DNA of 64,000 bases from Ga0077560 sp046330435 (GTDB lineage Bacteria; Actinomycetota; Thermoleophilia; Miltoncostaeales; Miltoncostaeaceae): the NCBI GenBank assembly GCA_046330435.1, contig JAXLST010000006.1, positions 248,001-312,000 of the forward strand. The letters run 5' to 3'. Below the pieces are notes generated by a model, which saw only the letters and a program-made list of their open reading frames with translations, ran no database searches and was not told the origin of the DNA. Below are positions 50,943 to 58,360 of this stretch, in pieces (the first letter of the stretch is position 1; the number at the start of each line of letters is the position of its first letter). The position numbers and the translations under genes were made by a program.

Positions 50943-52310
50943 TCAGGCGGAGGGCAGGCGCACCTCCGCCACCAGGCCGCCGCCGTCGCGGGGACGCAGG
51001 GCCGCGGTGCCGCCGCAGGCCTGCGCGAGCTGCTCCACGATCGCGAGCCCCAGCCCCGAGCCCTCCCGTCCGCGGGTCGTCCAGAACCGCTCGAACGCCG
51101 AGGCGATCTGCTGGGGCGTCATGCCTGGGCCGCGGTCGGCGACGGTGAGGACCACCCAGCGCCCCTCCCGGGCGAGCGCCACCCGCACCTCGCCGTCGGG
51201 CACGGTCGCCAGCAGGGCGTTGTCGAGCAGGTTGTCGAGGATCTGCTCGACCGACCCGGGCACGGCCCGCGCCATGGCCGGCCCGTCGGGGACGTCCATC
51301 TCCAGGCGCACGGACTCGTCCTCGGCGAGCGGGGTCCAGGCGGCGACGCGCTCGCGCACCGTCTCCGCGACGTCCGCGGCCACCGCGGTCTCCTCCACCC
51401 GCTCGGCCCGCACCAGGGTCAGCAGGCCCTCCACCAGGCGGCCCAGCCGGTCCGCCTCCTCCAGGGCGCCGTCCAGGTCGTCCCGGCCCCCGGGGGTGAT
51501 GTCGCGCTCCAGGTTCTCCAGCCGCAGCCGCAGGGCGGTGAGGGGCGTGCGCAGCTGGTGGGAGGCGTCGGCGACGAAGTCCCGGTGGGATGCGACCAGG
51601 GCCTCGAGCCGGGCGGTGGAGGTGTTGAACCGGCGGGCGAGCTCCCGCACCTCCGCGGGGCCGCGGTCCTCGTCGGCGCGCACCGACAGGTCCCCGTCGC
51701 CGGCGCGGCTGGCGGTGGCGCCCAGGTCCTCGAGCGGCCGCGCGACCGACCGGGCCAGCAGCCAGCCGATCACCGCCACCGCCGCCAGCACCACGGCCGC
51801 GATGCCCAGCAGGGCGAGCCGGTACCGCAGCACGCGGTCGTCCAGCTCGTGCGCGCTCACGCTCACCCGCACGGCGCCGTGCACCTGGCCGCCGGAGGCC
51901 GACGGCACCGCCACGTAGACGATGCGCTGCCCCAGGGTCTGGGAACGCCGCTCCCCCACCGCCGGCCGCCCGGCGAGGGCCGCGGCGATCTCCGGACGGC
52001 TGCTGAACGACCGCCCCTCGGGGCGCGCGGTGTCGGTGTCGATGAGCAGCGTCCCGTCGCGGTCCACGATCACCGCCCGGGAGTTGGTCTCGGCGGCGTA
52101 CCGGTCCACCACGCGCCGCAGGCCCTCGTAGGGGCCGCCGCGCTCCAGGGCGTCCTCGCTGATCGACGCCAGGGCCACGGCGTCCCGCTCGATGCGGGAC
52201 TCGAAGGCCTGCCGCTCCGTGCGGCCGTAGATGACCCCGAGGGGGATCTCGAGCGCCAGCAGCACCACCGCCGCAAGCGCCAGGTAGCTCGCGACGAGGC
52301 GCCGGGTCAC
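50943..52310 (-). CDS. sensor histidine kinase (second two-component system)
   Basis: The 455-residue product starts at GTG 52310 overlapping the regulator stop. It has TM1 (about 5-28), an extracytoplasmic sensor of ~135 residues (IVDRDGTLLIDTD, a Cache/PAS-like strand pattern), TM2 (about 164-186), HAMP (187-238), HisKA with His251 (DASHQLRTPLTAL), and HATPase_c with N box NLLDNALLA, G1 ADRGPGM and GSGLGLAIV. Its partner is the overlapping OmpR-type regulator. The pair is divergent from the ApbE/ferric-reductase operon, the obvious candidate target. Confidence 0.93.
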   Translation of the reverse strand: MTRRLVASYLALAAVVLLALEIPLGVIYGRTERQAFESRIERDAVALASISEDALERGGPYEGLRRVVDRYAAETNSRAVIVDRDGTLLIDTDTARPEGRSFSSRPEIAAALAGRPAVGERRSQTLGQRIVYVAVPSASGGQVHGAVRVSVSAHELDDRVLRYRLALLGIAAVVLAAVAVIGWLLARSVARPLEDLGATASRAGDGDLSVRADEDRGPAEVRELARRFNTSTARLEALVASHRDFVADASHQLRTPLTALRLRLENLERDITPGGRDDLDGALEEADRLGRLVEGLLTLVRAERVEETAVAADVAETVRERVAAWTPLAEDESVRLEMDVPDGPAMARAVPGSVEQILDNLLDNALLATVPDGEVRVALAREGRWVVLTVADRGPGMTPQQIASAFERFWTTRGREGSGLGLAIVEQLAQACGGTAALRPRDGGGLVAEVRLPSA

Positions 52311-52963
52311 GGTTCGCGCAGGCGGAAGCCGATGCCGCGCACCGTCTCGATGAGGCCCGGGTCGCCGAGCTTCTTCCGCAGCGCGCTGATGTGCATGTCG
52401 ATGGCCTTGCTGGGGCCGTACCAGGTGGTGCCCCACACCTCCCGCAGGATCCGGCGGCGGTCGACCGCGGCGCCGGGGTCCTCGGCCAGCAGGGCGAGCA
52501 CCTCGAACTCCTTGGGGGTGAGGGGGATCTCCCGGCCGTCCACCGACGCCCGGCGGGCCCGGGTGTCGATGACCAGGGGCCCGGCCTCGAGGGTCTTCGG
52601 CTGCTCCGGCTCGGCGTCCACGCGGCGCATCACGGCGTGGATCCGCGCGATGAGCTCCCGCATCCCGAACGGCTTGACCAGGTAGTCGTCCGCCCCGAGC
52701 TCCAGGCCCACCACCCGGTCGACCTCCTCGCCGCGGGCGGTCACCATGATGATCGGGACGCGCGACTTCGAGCGCAGCTCGCGCGCCACCTCGTACCCGT
52801 CCATGTCGGGCAGGCGGAGGTCCAGCAGGACCATGTCGGGCTCCGGCGCCTCGAGCGCCTCGCGCCCGGTGCCGACCCGCTGCACCTCGAAGCCCTCCCG
52901 CCGCAGGCCCTCCGCGAGGGGTGCGGCGATGGCCTCGTCGTCCTCGACCACCAGCAATCTCAT
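52307..52963 (-). CDS. OmpR-family response regulator (second two-component system)
   Basis: The 218-residue product has receiver residues Glu7/Asp8/Asp9, phospho-acceptor Asp48 (MVLLDLRLPD), Thr75 and Lys97 (LVKPF). The winged-helix output domain has LTPKEFEVLALL, SKAIDMHISALRKKLG and RGIGFRL. ATG 52963 is preceded by AATGAT 6 nt upstream and has no Shine-Dalgarno sequence, consistent with a leaderless transcript. A 155-bp divergent region separates it from the redox operon and holds an inverted repeat. Confidence 0.93.
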   Translation of the reverse strand: MRLLVVEDDEAIAAPLAEGLRREGFEVQRVGTGREALEAPEPDMVLLDLRLPDMDGYEVARELRSKSRVPIIMVTARGEEVDRVVGLELGADDYLVKPFGMRELIARIHAVMRRVDAEPEQPKTLEAGPLVIDTRARRASVDGREIPLTPKEFEVLALLAEDPGAAVDRRRILREVWGTTWYGPSKAIDMHISALRKKLGDPGLIETVRGIGFRLREP

Positions 52964-52969
52964 GGCCGG

Positions 52970-52975
52970 ATCATT
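52970..52975 (-). promoter_or_regulatory. -10-like box AATGAT of the response regulator gene
   Basis: AATGAT on the minus strand (one mismatch to TATGAT) ends 6 nt before ATG 52963, the spacing seen at the other leaderless candidates. Confidence 0.35.
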
Positions 52976-53070
52976 GCGCGTCGGCGCGGACGCCGCGCGG
53001 CGCCCTTGACGAACCCTTACCCGCCGCTGGGGAAGCCCTGGGCAACCGGAGGGCGTGACCGGGGACCGAT

Positions 53071-53092
53071 CGGACGACACTCCAATCGTCCG
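53071..53092. promoter_or_regulatory. inverted repeat CGGACGA-N8-TCGTCCG upstream of the redox operon
   Basis: The perfect 7-bp arms are separated by CACTCCAA and sit 26 bp before the first gene of the operon, in the region shared with the divergent two-component system. It is a candidate operator for a dimeric regulator. Confidence 0.45.
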
Positions 53093-53117
53093 CTTGAACG
53101 ACCCCCGGAGGTCCACC

Positions 53118-53474
53118 GTGAACGGCGTCCACCGTCGCATCGTCGCAGCCATCGTCGGCCTCGCCGCCATCCTCGGCGTCGTCGCCCTGTCCCGCACGGC
53201 GGCGCTCGGCCCGGACGGCCCCTCGACGCAGCCGGCCGCCGCGGCGCTCACCACGACCGTCGCCGGCGGCACCGACGCCGGGGCGGCCGCGAAGGAGCTC
53301 GCCAAGGCGCGGGCCGACCTGAAGAAGGCCATCGCCGAGCGGAACACCGCCAAGACCACGCCGCAGACCCGCACGGTGGTCGAGCAGGCCCCGGCCGCGA
53401 CGCCGGCCTCCCAGTCCTGGGGCGACGACCACCACGAGCACGGGGACGAGGGCGAGCACGGGGAGGACGACTGA
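53118..53474 (+). CDS. small membrane-anchored protein with His/Asp/Glu-rich tail
   Basis: The 118-residue product starts at GTG 53118, with GGAGG 7 nt upstream. One N-terminal TM (about 8-26, IVAAIVGLAAILGVVAL), a flexible Thr/Ala region, a short coiled-coil-like segment (KELAKARADLKKAIAER), and a tail with DDHHEHGDEGEHGEDD that could bind metal ions. The tail should face outward. The stop overlaps the next start (TGATG). It is the first gene of a five-gene overlapping operon with apbE and a ferric-reductase-like gene. No family recognised; metal capture or electron-transfer support is an inference. Confidence 0.75.
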   Translation: MNGVHRRIVAAIVGLAAILGVVALSRTAALGPDGPSTQPAAAALTTTVAGGTDAGAAAKELAKARADLKKAIAERNTAKTTPQTRTVVEQAPAATPASQSWGDDHHEHGDEGEHGEDD

Positions 53475-53791
53475 TGGACGCGCGCACCCTGAAGGGCTAC
53501 GCCGGCGCCGCGACGGCGCTCGCACTGGCGGGCGGCTGGTTCGCGATCTCCGGGAACCCGTTCCCGGCGTCGCAGGCGGCCGACCCCGCCCCGCAGGCCG
53601 CCCAGACCGTCACGCAGGCGGTGGCCGATCCGGCCGCCCAGCGCGACCTCGCCCTCGCCCGGGCGTACCGGCTGGCCGCCGCGCAGGTGCGCGGCGACAC
53701 GGCGCGGCGCGTCGAGGCGGCGGCGAACGCCGCCCCGCAGGTCGTCACCATCACCCAGGCGGCCCCGGTCGCCGCGACACGGAGCTCGTGA
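53474..53791 (+). CDS. small exported/anchored protein of unknown function in the ApbE operon
   Basis: The 105-residue product starts at ATG 53474, overlapping the previous stop by one base. It has one hydrophobic segment (about 8-27) followed by an Ala/Gln/Thr-rich outside region with a helical stretch (DLALARAYRLAAAQV). There are no cysteines, haem motifs or recognisable flavinylation motif. Its tight coupling with both neighbours suggests it works with the flavin/cytochrome proteins. Confidence 0.7.
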   Translation: MDARTLKGYAGAATALALAGGWFAISGNPFPASQAADPAPQAAQTVTQAVADPAAQRDLALARAYRLAAAQVRGDTARRVEAAANAAPQVVTITQAAPVAATRSS

Positions 53792-54657
53792 TGCGCACCC
53801 GTTCCTTCCGCGCGATGGGCACCGACGTCGACCTGCTGGTCGACGCGGACGGCACCGCCGCCGACGTCGCCCTGGCCTCCGCCGAGGCGGAGGTCCGGCG
53901 GCTCGAGGAGGCGCTCTCGCGGTTCGACCCGCGCTCGGAGCTGTCCCGCCTCAACCGGCTGGGCCGGCTGGTGCCGGGCCCCGACCTGTTCCGCGTCGTG
54001 CACGCGGCGCTGGACGCCCGGGACCGCACCGGCGGCCGGTTCGACCCCACCGTGCTGCCCGCCGTGCGGGCCGCCGGCTACGACCGCGACCTCGACGAGG
54101 TCCGGGGCGGCGACCCCGGCCCCGCCGGCTCCCCCGTGCCGGGCGGGGGCGCCGTGCGGTTCGACACCCGCACGGGTGAGATCATCCTGGCCCCCGGCGT
54201 CGAGCTCGACCTGGGCGGCATCGCGAAGGGCGACGCCGCCGACCGGGCGGTGCGGATCCTCGCCCAGGCGGGCCCCGCGCTTGCGGTCGTCGGCGGCGAC
54301 GCCGCCGTCAGCGGCCCGCGCCTCACCGGCGAGGGCTGGCCCGTGGCCGTGGACGGCACCGGCCTGGTGCTCAACATCATGGCCGGCGGCGTCGCCACGT
54401 CGGGCACCGACCGCCGCCACTGGACGCGCGGCGGCGTGCCGCAGCACCACGTCATCGACCCGGCCACGGGCGCGCCCGCCCGCACCGACCTGGTGCGCGC
54501 CACGGCGTCCGCCCCCAGCGCGACCGAGGCGGAGGCCCTGGCCACCGAGCTGCTGCTGCGCGGCAGCGCGGACGGCGGCCGGCGGGCCGGTGAGCTCGGC
54601 GTCGCGGCGGTCCTGGTGACCGCCGACGGCCCGGTCCTCGCGGGGGTGCTGGCATGA
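53791..54657 (+). CDS. apbE: FAD:protein FMN transferase
   Basis: ApbE transfers FMN from FAD onto Thr/Ser of exported flavoproteins. The 288-residue product carries the family motifs: FRAMGTDVDLLV, FDPRSELSRLN, GRFDPTVLPAV, LDLGGIAKGDAADRAV, VVGGDAAVSG, ATSGTDRRHW and HHVIDPATGAP. No clear lipobox is visible, so location is uncertain. ATG 53791 overlaps the previous stop (TGATG). No FMN-binding-domain gene is in the operon, so its substrate is encoded elsewhere or is one of the small neighbours. Confidence 0.95.
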   Translation: MRTRSFRAMGTDVDLLVDADGTAADVALASAEAEVRRLEEALSRFDPRSELSRLNRLGRLVPGPDLFRVVHAALDARDRTGGRFDPTVLPAVRAAGYDRDLDEVRGGDPGPAGSPVPGGGAVRFDTRTGEIILAPGVELDLGGIAKGDAADRAVRILAQAGPALAVVGGDAAVSGPRLTGEGWPVAVDGTGLVLNIMAGGVATSGTDRRHWTRGGVPQHHVIDPATGAPARTDLVRATASAPSATEAEALATELLLRGSADGGRRAGELGVAAVLVTADGPVLAGVLA

Positions 54658-55253
54658 CCGACCCGACGTTCTGGATCGCCGCCCGCGTCACGGGCCTGGT
54701 CGCATTCGGCCTCATGACCGCCACGATGCTGTTCGGCCTGCTGCTCGCCGGCCGCGGCCGCCCCTCGTGGGCCCGCCCCGCGGACATCGTGGACCTCCAC
54801 AAGACGCTCTCGCTGGGCGCGCTGGTGATGACCGGCCTGCACGGGGTCACCCTCGTCCTCGACCGGGCGGTCGACATCCCGGTGACGGCGCTGCTGGTCC
54901 CGGGCATGGTGCCCTACCGGCCGCTGTGGACCTCCCTCGGCGTGATCGCCGCGTGGCTCGCCCTGGGCGTCCACACCTCGTTCTCGCTCCGCAAGCGCAT
55001 CGGCCCCAAGACGTGGCGCAAGCTCCACTACGCCACCTACGGCGCCTTCGCGCTGGCCGCCGCCCACGGCCTGGCCGCCGGGACCGACAGCGGGAAGACC
55101 TGGGTGCTGGCCATGTACGGTGGGGCCGTGGGTTCGGTTGCTGCGGCGACGGCGTGGAGGGCCGGCGTGGAGAAGCGGAAGTCGGCCGCGCGGAAGCAGG
55201 CGCAGGGCCAGGCGGCCCGTCGCCCGGCACCCCCGGTGACGGAGCCGGTGTGA
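54654..55253 (+). CDS. ferric-reductase-like transmembrane cytochrome b
   Basis: The 199-residue product has about five to six helices with haem-ligand-type histidines His49, His63, His107, His125 and His138 (VDLHKTL, TGLHGV, LGVHTSF, RKLHYATY, AAAHGLA), the arrangement of ferric-reductase-like and MsrQ/YedZ-type haem b proteins. It lacks FAD/NAD domains, so it would take electrons from the quinone pool or another partner. The C-terminus is basic and cytoplasmic. ATG 54654 overlaps apbE (ATGA). With apbE it suggests a membrane-to-outside electron path. Confidence 0.88.
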   Translation: MTDPTFWIAARVTGLVAFGLMTATMLFGLLLAGRGRPSWARPADIVDLHKTLSLGALVMTGLHGVTLVLDRAVDIPVTALLVPGMVPYRPLWTSLGVIAAWLALGVHTSFSLRKRIGPKTWRKLHYATYGAFALAAAHGLAAGTDSGKTWVLAMYGGAVGSVAAATAWRAGVEKRKSAARKQAQGQAARRPAPPVTEPV

Positions 55254-55561
55254 CGCCGCGCAGGCGCAGGATCGCGGCCGTGGGCGTGGGGCTCGCGGCC
55301 GCCGCGGCGGCGGTCACCGCGAACCTGGTGCTGCTCGGGCAGGCCCGGTCCGAGGACCCCATGGGCCGCCTCAGCCCCGCGCTCACCGTCGACGGCCGGC
55401 CGTCCGGCACCACCACCGGGGCCGGCGCGACCGAGCCGGGCACGGTGACCGAACCCCCCGTGCTGACCACCGGGACGACGACCTCCGCGCCCCACAGGGA
55501 CGGCGACGAGGACGACGATCACGGCGGCGACGGCGGCGGCCGCGACCACGACGACGACTAG
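55250..55561 (+). CDS. small membrane-anchored protein with Asp/His-rich tail, end of redox operon
   Basis: The 103-residue product starts at GTG 55250, overlapping the previous stop. It has an N-terminal TM (about 8-27), a Thr/Gly/Pro-rich spacer containing TGAGAT, and a strongly acidic C-terminus (DGDEDDDHGGDGGGRDHDDD). The plan (one TM, low-complexity spacer, acidic/His tail) mirrors the first gene of the operon although the sequences differ. The TGAGAT patch loosely recalls flavinylation motifs, but there is no FMN-binding domain around it. Function unknown. Confidence 0.7.
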   Translation: MTPRRRRIAAVGVGLAAAAAAVTANLVLLGQARSEDPMGRLSPALTVDGRPSGTTTGAGATEPGTVTEPPVLTTGTTTSAPHRDGDEDDDHGGDGGGRDHDDD

Positions 55562-55564
55562 GCA

Positions 55565-55595
55565 GGGGTTTCCCGAAGCTCAGTTCGGCGGCCCC
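55565..55595 (+). terminator. imperfect hairpin after the redox operon
   Basis: GGGG and CCCC flank an inner CCGAA-GCTCAG-TTCGG stem-loop, 3 bp after the stop of the last operon gene. No T-run follows. Confidence 0.4.
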
Positions 55596-55664
55596 TACTG
55601 ACGATTCCGTCCCGGTGCCCCGTCATCCTGGTGGGCGCCCACCGAACGGAAGGAACGCGGACCG

Positions 55665-55898
55665 ATGTCCACCCACGTGTTCGACCTCAGCGAGACCGCC
55701 ACCCATGAGCTGGTCGCGCAGCAGCTGCACTCCCTCGCGGACCAGCTGGCCAAGGGGAAGCTCACCCTCGCCTACGACGAGTGGCACGCCCCCACGGTGG
55801 TGCTCGACCCCGTCGAGGTCGTCGTCGACCTGAAGCAGAAGCGGCACCACGTCGAGCTGCACATCGACATGCGCTGGCCCACCGAGGCCCAGCACTAA
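55665..55898 (+). CDS. amphi-Trp domain protein
   Basis: The 77-residue product matches the amphi-Trp family: LADQLAKGKLTL, then PVEVVVDLKQKRHHVELHIDMRWP, with the typical C-terminal RW. Members are small cytoplasmic proteins of unknown function, often next to redox or stress genes. GGAAGGAA lies about 10 nt before ATG 55665. Confidence 0.75.
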   Translation: MSTHVFDLSETATHELVAQQLHSLADQLAKGKLTLAYDEWHAPTVVLDPVEVVVDLKQKRHHVELHIDMRWPTEAQH

Positions 55899-55977
55899 CC
55901 GAGGCAGCACCCCCGGGTCCCGCCCCGGCACCGCCGGGGCGGGGCGCAGCCCGGACACGGCCGCCCGGCACCTGAGG

Positions 55978-55983
55978 TACCGT
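55978..55983 (+). promoter_or_regulatory. -10 box TACCGT, leaderless promoter of the Crp-family gene
   Basis: TACCGT ends 8 nt before ATG 55992 and no Shine-Dalgarno sequence is present. Confidence 0.45.
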
Positions 55984-55991
55984 AGGCGGCG

Positions 55992-56642
55992 ATGCGCTGG
56001 CAGCTCTTCGACGGCGTCCCGGACGCCGATGTGCAGCGTGTGCTGTCGATCGCCCGGCGGCGCGCCTTCCAGCGCGGCGAGGTCGTCTTCCACAACGACG
56101 ACCCGGCGGACACCCTCCACCTGGTCGTGGCGGGGCGCTTCGCGGTGCGCGTGCAGACCGCGATCGGCGACATCGCGATCCTCAACGTGGTCGGTCCCGG
56201 CGAGATGTTCGGCGAGCTCGCGCTCATCGGCACCGGCCGGCGCTCCGCCACGGTGGAGGCGCTGGAGGCCGCGGAGACCCGGTCCATCCACCGCCCGGAC
56301 TTCGAGCGGCTGCGGGCCGAGTACCCGGCCGTGACCGACGTGATGGTGGCCGTGCTCGCCAACCGCGTGTCCCGGCTGTCCCAGCACCTGCTGGAGGCCC
56401 TGTACCTGCCGTCCGACAAGCGGGTGCGGCGGCGCCTGGCCGAGCTCGCCCGCATCTACGCCCCCGACGGCGGCGACGCGGTGATCCCCCTCCGGCAGGA
56501 GGACCTGGCGGGCCTGGCCGGCACCTCGCGCGCCACGGTCAACCGGGTGCTGCGCGAGGAGGAGGCCCGCGGGGCGGTGGTCCTGGGACGCGGCCGCACC
56601 ACCGTGGTGGACGCGGACGGCGTGGAGCGCCGGGGGCGGTAG
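55992..56642 (+). CDS. Crp/Fnr-family transcription regulator
   Basis: The 216-residue product has a cyclic-nucleotide-binding domain (about 5-120) with the phosphate-binding cassette FGELALIG...RRSATVEA, where the Glu and Arg-Ser that bind cyclic nucleotide in Crp are present, then a long C-helix and a winged HTH (about 150-212; QEDLAGLAGTSRATVNRVL). There are no N-terminal cysteines, so it is not an Fe-S Fnr. A class III cyclase gene at 58361 could supply the ligand. Its 3' end abuts the convergent NHL-repeat gene with no gap. Confidence 0.93.
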   Translation: MRWQLFDGVPDADVQRVLSIARRRAFQRGEVVFHNDDPADTLHLVVAGRFAVRVQTAIGDIAILNVVGPGEMFGELALIGTGRRSATVEALEAAETRSIHRPDFERLRAEYPAVTDVMVAVLANRVSRLSQHLLEALYLPSDKRVRRRLAELARIYAPDGGDAVIPLRQEDLAGLAGTSRATVNRVLREEEARGAVVLGRGRTTVVDADGVERRGR

Positions 56643-58271
56643 CTAGCGGGGGCGCGGGGCGCGGGCGAGCGCCACGTACGTGCGCCCGGCCTTCACGCGG
56701 ACGTTCCTGCGCAGCCGCAGGTCGCGCACGGTGACGGTGCCCTCGGTCACGCGGATGACCGTCCGGTCGCAGAAGTCGGTGATCTCCCAGGCGGTGCCGT
56801 TGGCGACGGCGACGGCGTACCGGCCGCTGGTGCGGTACTTGCCCTTCACCTTGATCCGCAGCCGCCGCTTCTTCTTCTTGGCGGCGAGCTGCCCGGCGGC
56901 CCTCGCGGAGGCGCCGCACGCCAGCGGCCCGTCCAGGCGCAGGTCGGCGACGGCGGTGTCGGCCACCGGCTGGACCATCAGGAAGCGGCCCAGGGATGCC
57001 TCGGCCGTGGCGTCCGGGCCGCCGTCGGGGTCGCGCACCGTGAGGCCGATGGTGCCGCCGGTCGCGTCCACGCGCGACGCGTTGGGCGCGAGGTCGGGCT
57101 CCTGGATGGGGATGTCCGCGGTGCCGCCGCGGGGGCGGACCGTGACGGTGCCGCCGCCGGGCGTCACCCGGATGGTCCGCAGGGCCTCGGCCGGGGGCAC
57201 GTCGCCGGTGTCGGTAACCAGGCGCACGCGGCTGTTGCCGGTGTCGCCCACCAGCAGGCCGTCGCCGCGGAACGTGAAGGCCTGTGGGCTGTCGAGCTGA
57301 CCGTCCTGCGCCGGGCCGCCGTCGCCGCCCAGTCCGCGCCTGCCGCCCGCGACGGTGAAGACCGCGCCCAGCGGGGTGATGCGGCGCACGCGGTCGGTGC
57401 CCGCGTCGACGATCACCAGGCCGCGGCCCAGGGGGGCCACGTCGGCCGGCAGCCCGAGCGCCGCGGCGCTCGCCGGGCCGCCCTCGGCGTCGTAGCCCAC
57501 GCCGCCGCCCGCGACGGTGCTGATGGTGCCGTCCGGTGCGACGCGCCGGATGCGCCGGTTGCCGGCGTCGGCGATCACGAAGCCGCCGTCGGCGGTCACC
57601 GCCACGGCCCGCGGGGTGTCGAGCGCGGCGGCGGTCGCCGGGCCGCCGTCGCCCGAGAAGCCCCTCGCGGTGCCGGCGACCGTGGTGATGGTGCCGTCCG
57701 CGGCGATCTTGCGGACGCGGTGGTTGCCGGTGTCGGCCACCAGCAGGCCCCCGTCGGCGAGCGGCGCGAGCTCGGTGGGCGTGTCCATCTGCGCCGTCGC
57801 CGCCGCGCCGCCGTCGCCGGCGAGGCCCCGGACCGTGCCGGCCAGGGTGGTGACGGTGCCGCCGGGTGAGACCCGCCGGATGCGGTGGTTGCCGCTGTCG
57901 GCGATCAGCACGGACCCGTCGCCCAGCACCGCGACGTCGGTCGGCGCGTTGAACTCGGCGGCCGCGACCGGGCCGCCGTCACCGGCCAGCGCCGGGGTGC
58001 CGTCGCCGCCGAACGTGAAGATGCGCCCGTCCGGCGCGACCCGCCGGATGCGGTTGTTGCCGGTGTCGGCGATCAGCACCGACCCGTCGGCCTGGGTGGC
58101 CATGCCCTCGGGGCGGTTCAGCAGCGCGAGGTCGGCGCGGTCCCCGTCGCCGGCGAACCCGGCCACCGTCCCCGCGAAGGTCGCGATGGTGCCGTCACCG
58201 CCCACGGCGGCGGGCGCGGCGGCGAGCAGCGCGGCGGCGAGGACGGCGAGGTGTCGGCGGCGGACGGTCAT
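56643..58271 (-). CDS. secreted NHL-repeat protein with FecR-like C-terminal domain
   Basis: The 542-residue product starts at ATG 58271 (AGGA upstream) with a signal peptide (LAVLAAALLAAAPAAVG). About six NHL repeats of ~55 residues follow (PxxVAVxxDGxxxIADxGNxRIRRVxPDG, with AGDGGPA linkers), forming a beta-propeller. Then come a ~70-residue beta segment and a Lys-rich C-terminal domain (KKKKRRLRIKVKGKYRTSGRYAVAV..., FCDRTVIRVTEGTVTVRDL, VRVKAGRTYVAL broken here to short pieces) that resembles FecR-type domains found at the end of many secreted proteins of such bacteria. Likely extracellular protein-protein or glycan binding. Confidence 0.85.
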   Translation of the reverse strand: MTVRRRHLAVLAAALLAAAPAAVGGDGTIATFAGTVAGFAGDGDRADLALLNRPEGMATQADGSVLIADTGNNRIRRVAPDGRIFTFGGDGTPALAGDGGPVAAAEFNAPTDVAVLGDGSVLIADSGNHRIRRVSPGGTVTTLAGTVRGLAGDGGAAATAQMDTPTELAPLADGGLLVADTGNHRVRKIAADGTITTVAGTARGFSGDGGPATAAALDTPRAVAVTADGGFVIADAGNRRIRRVAPDGTISTVAGGGVGYDAEGGPASAAALGLPADVAPLGRGLVIVDAGTDRVRRITPLGAVFTVAGGRRGLGGDGGPAQDGQLDSPQAFTFRGDGLLVGDTGNSRVRLVTDTGDVPPAEALRTIRVTPGGGTVTVRPRGGTADIPIQEPDLAPNASRVDATGGTIGLTVRDPDGGPDATAEASLGRFLMVQPVADTAVADLRLDGPLACGASARAAGQLAAKKKKRRLRIKVKGKYRTSGRYAVAVANGTAWEITDFCDRTVIRVTEGTVTVRDLRLRRNVRVKAGRTYVALARAPRPR

Positions 58272-58348
58272 GGCGGGATCCTGCCGGGCAACCCTACTTC
58301 GGTCCGTCACCCGCGCGACACCCGCCGTGTTCGCGCCACGACACCGTC

Positions 58349-58354
58349 TACTGT
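58349..58354 (+). promoter_or_regulatory. -10 box TACTGT, leaderless promoter of the cyclase gene
   Basis: TACTGT ends 6 nt before ATG 58361, with no ribosome-binding site. Confidence 0.5.
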
Positions 58355-58360
58355 CCGCCC

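Noticed and set aside
18998..55588. Shared GGGTTTCC...GCTCAG-TC-GG words at 18998-19026 and 55564-55588 as a common promoter or riboswitch
   Set aside because: The spacing differs (7 versus 4 nt) and the second copy is better explained as a terminator-like hairpin.
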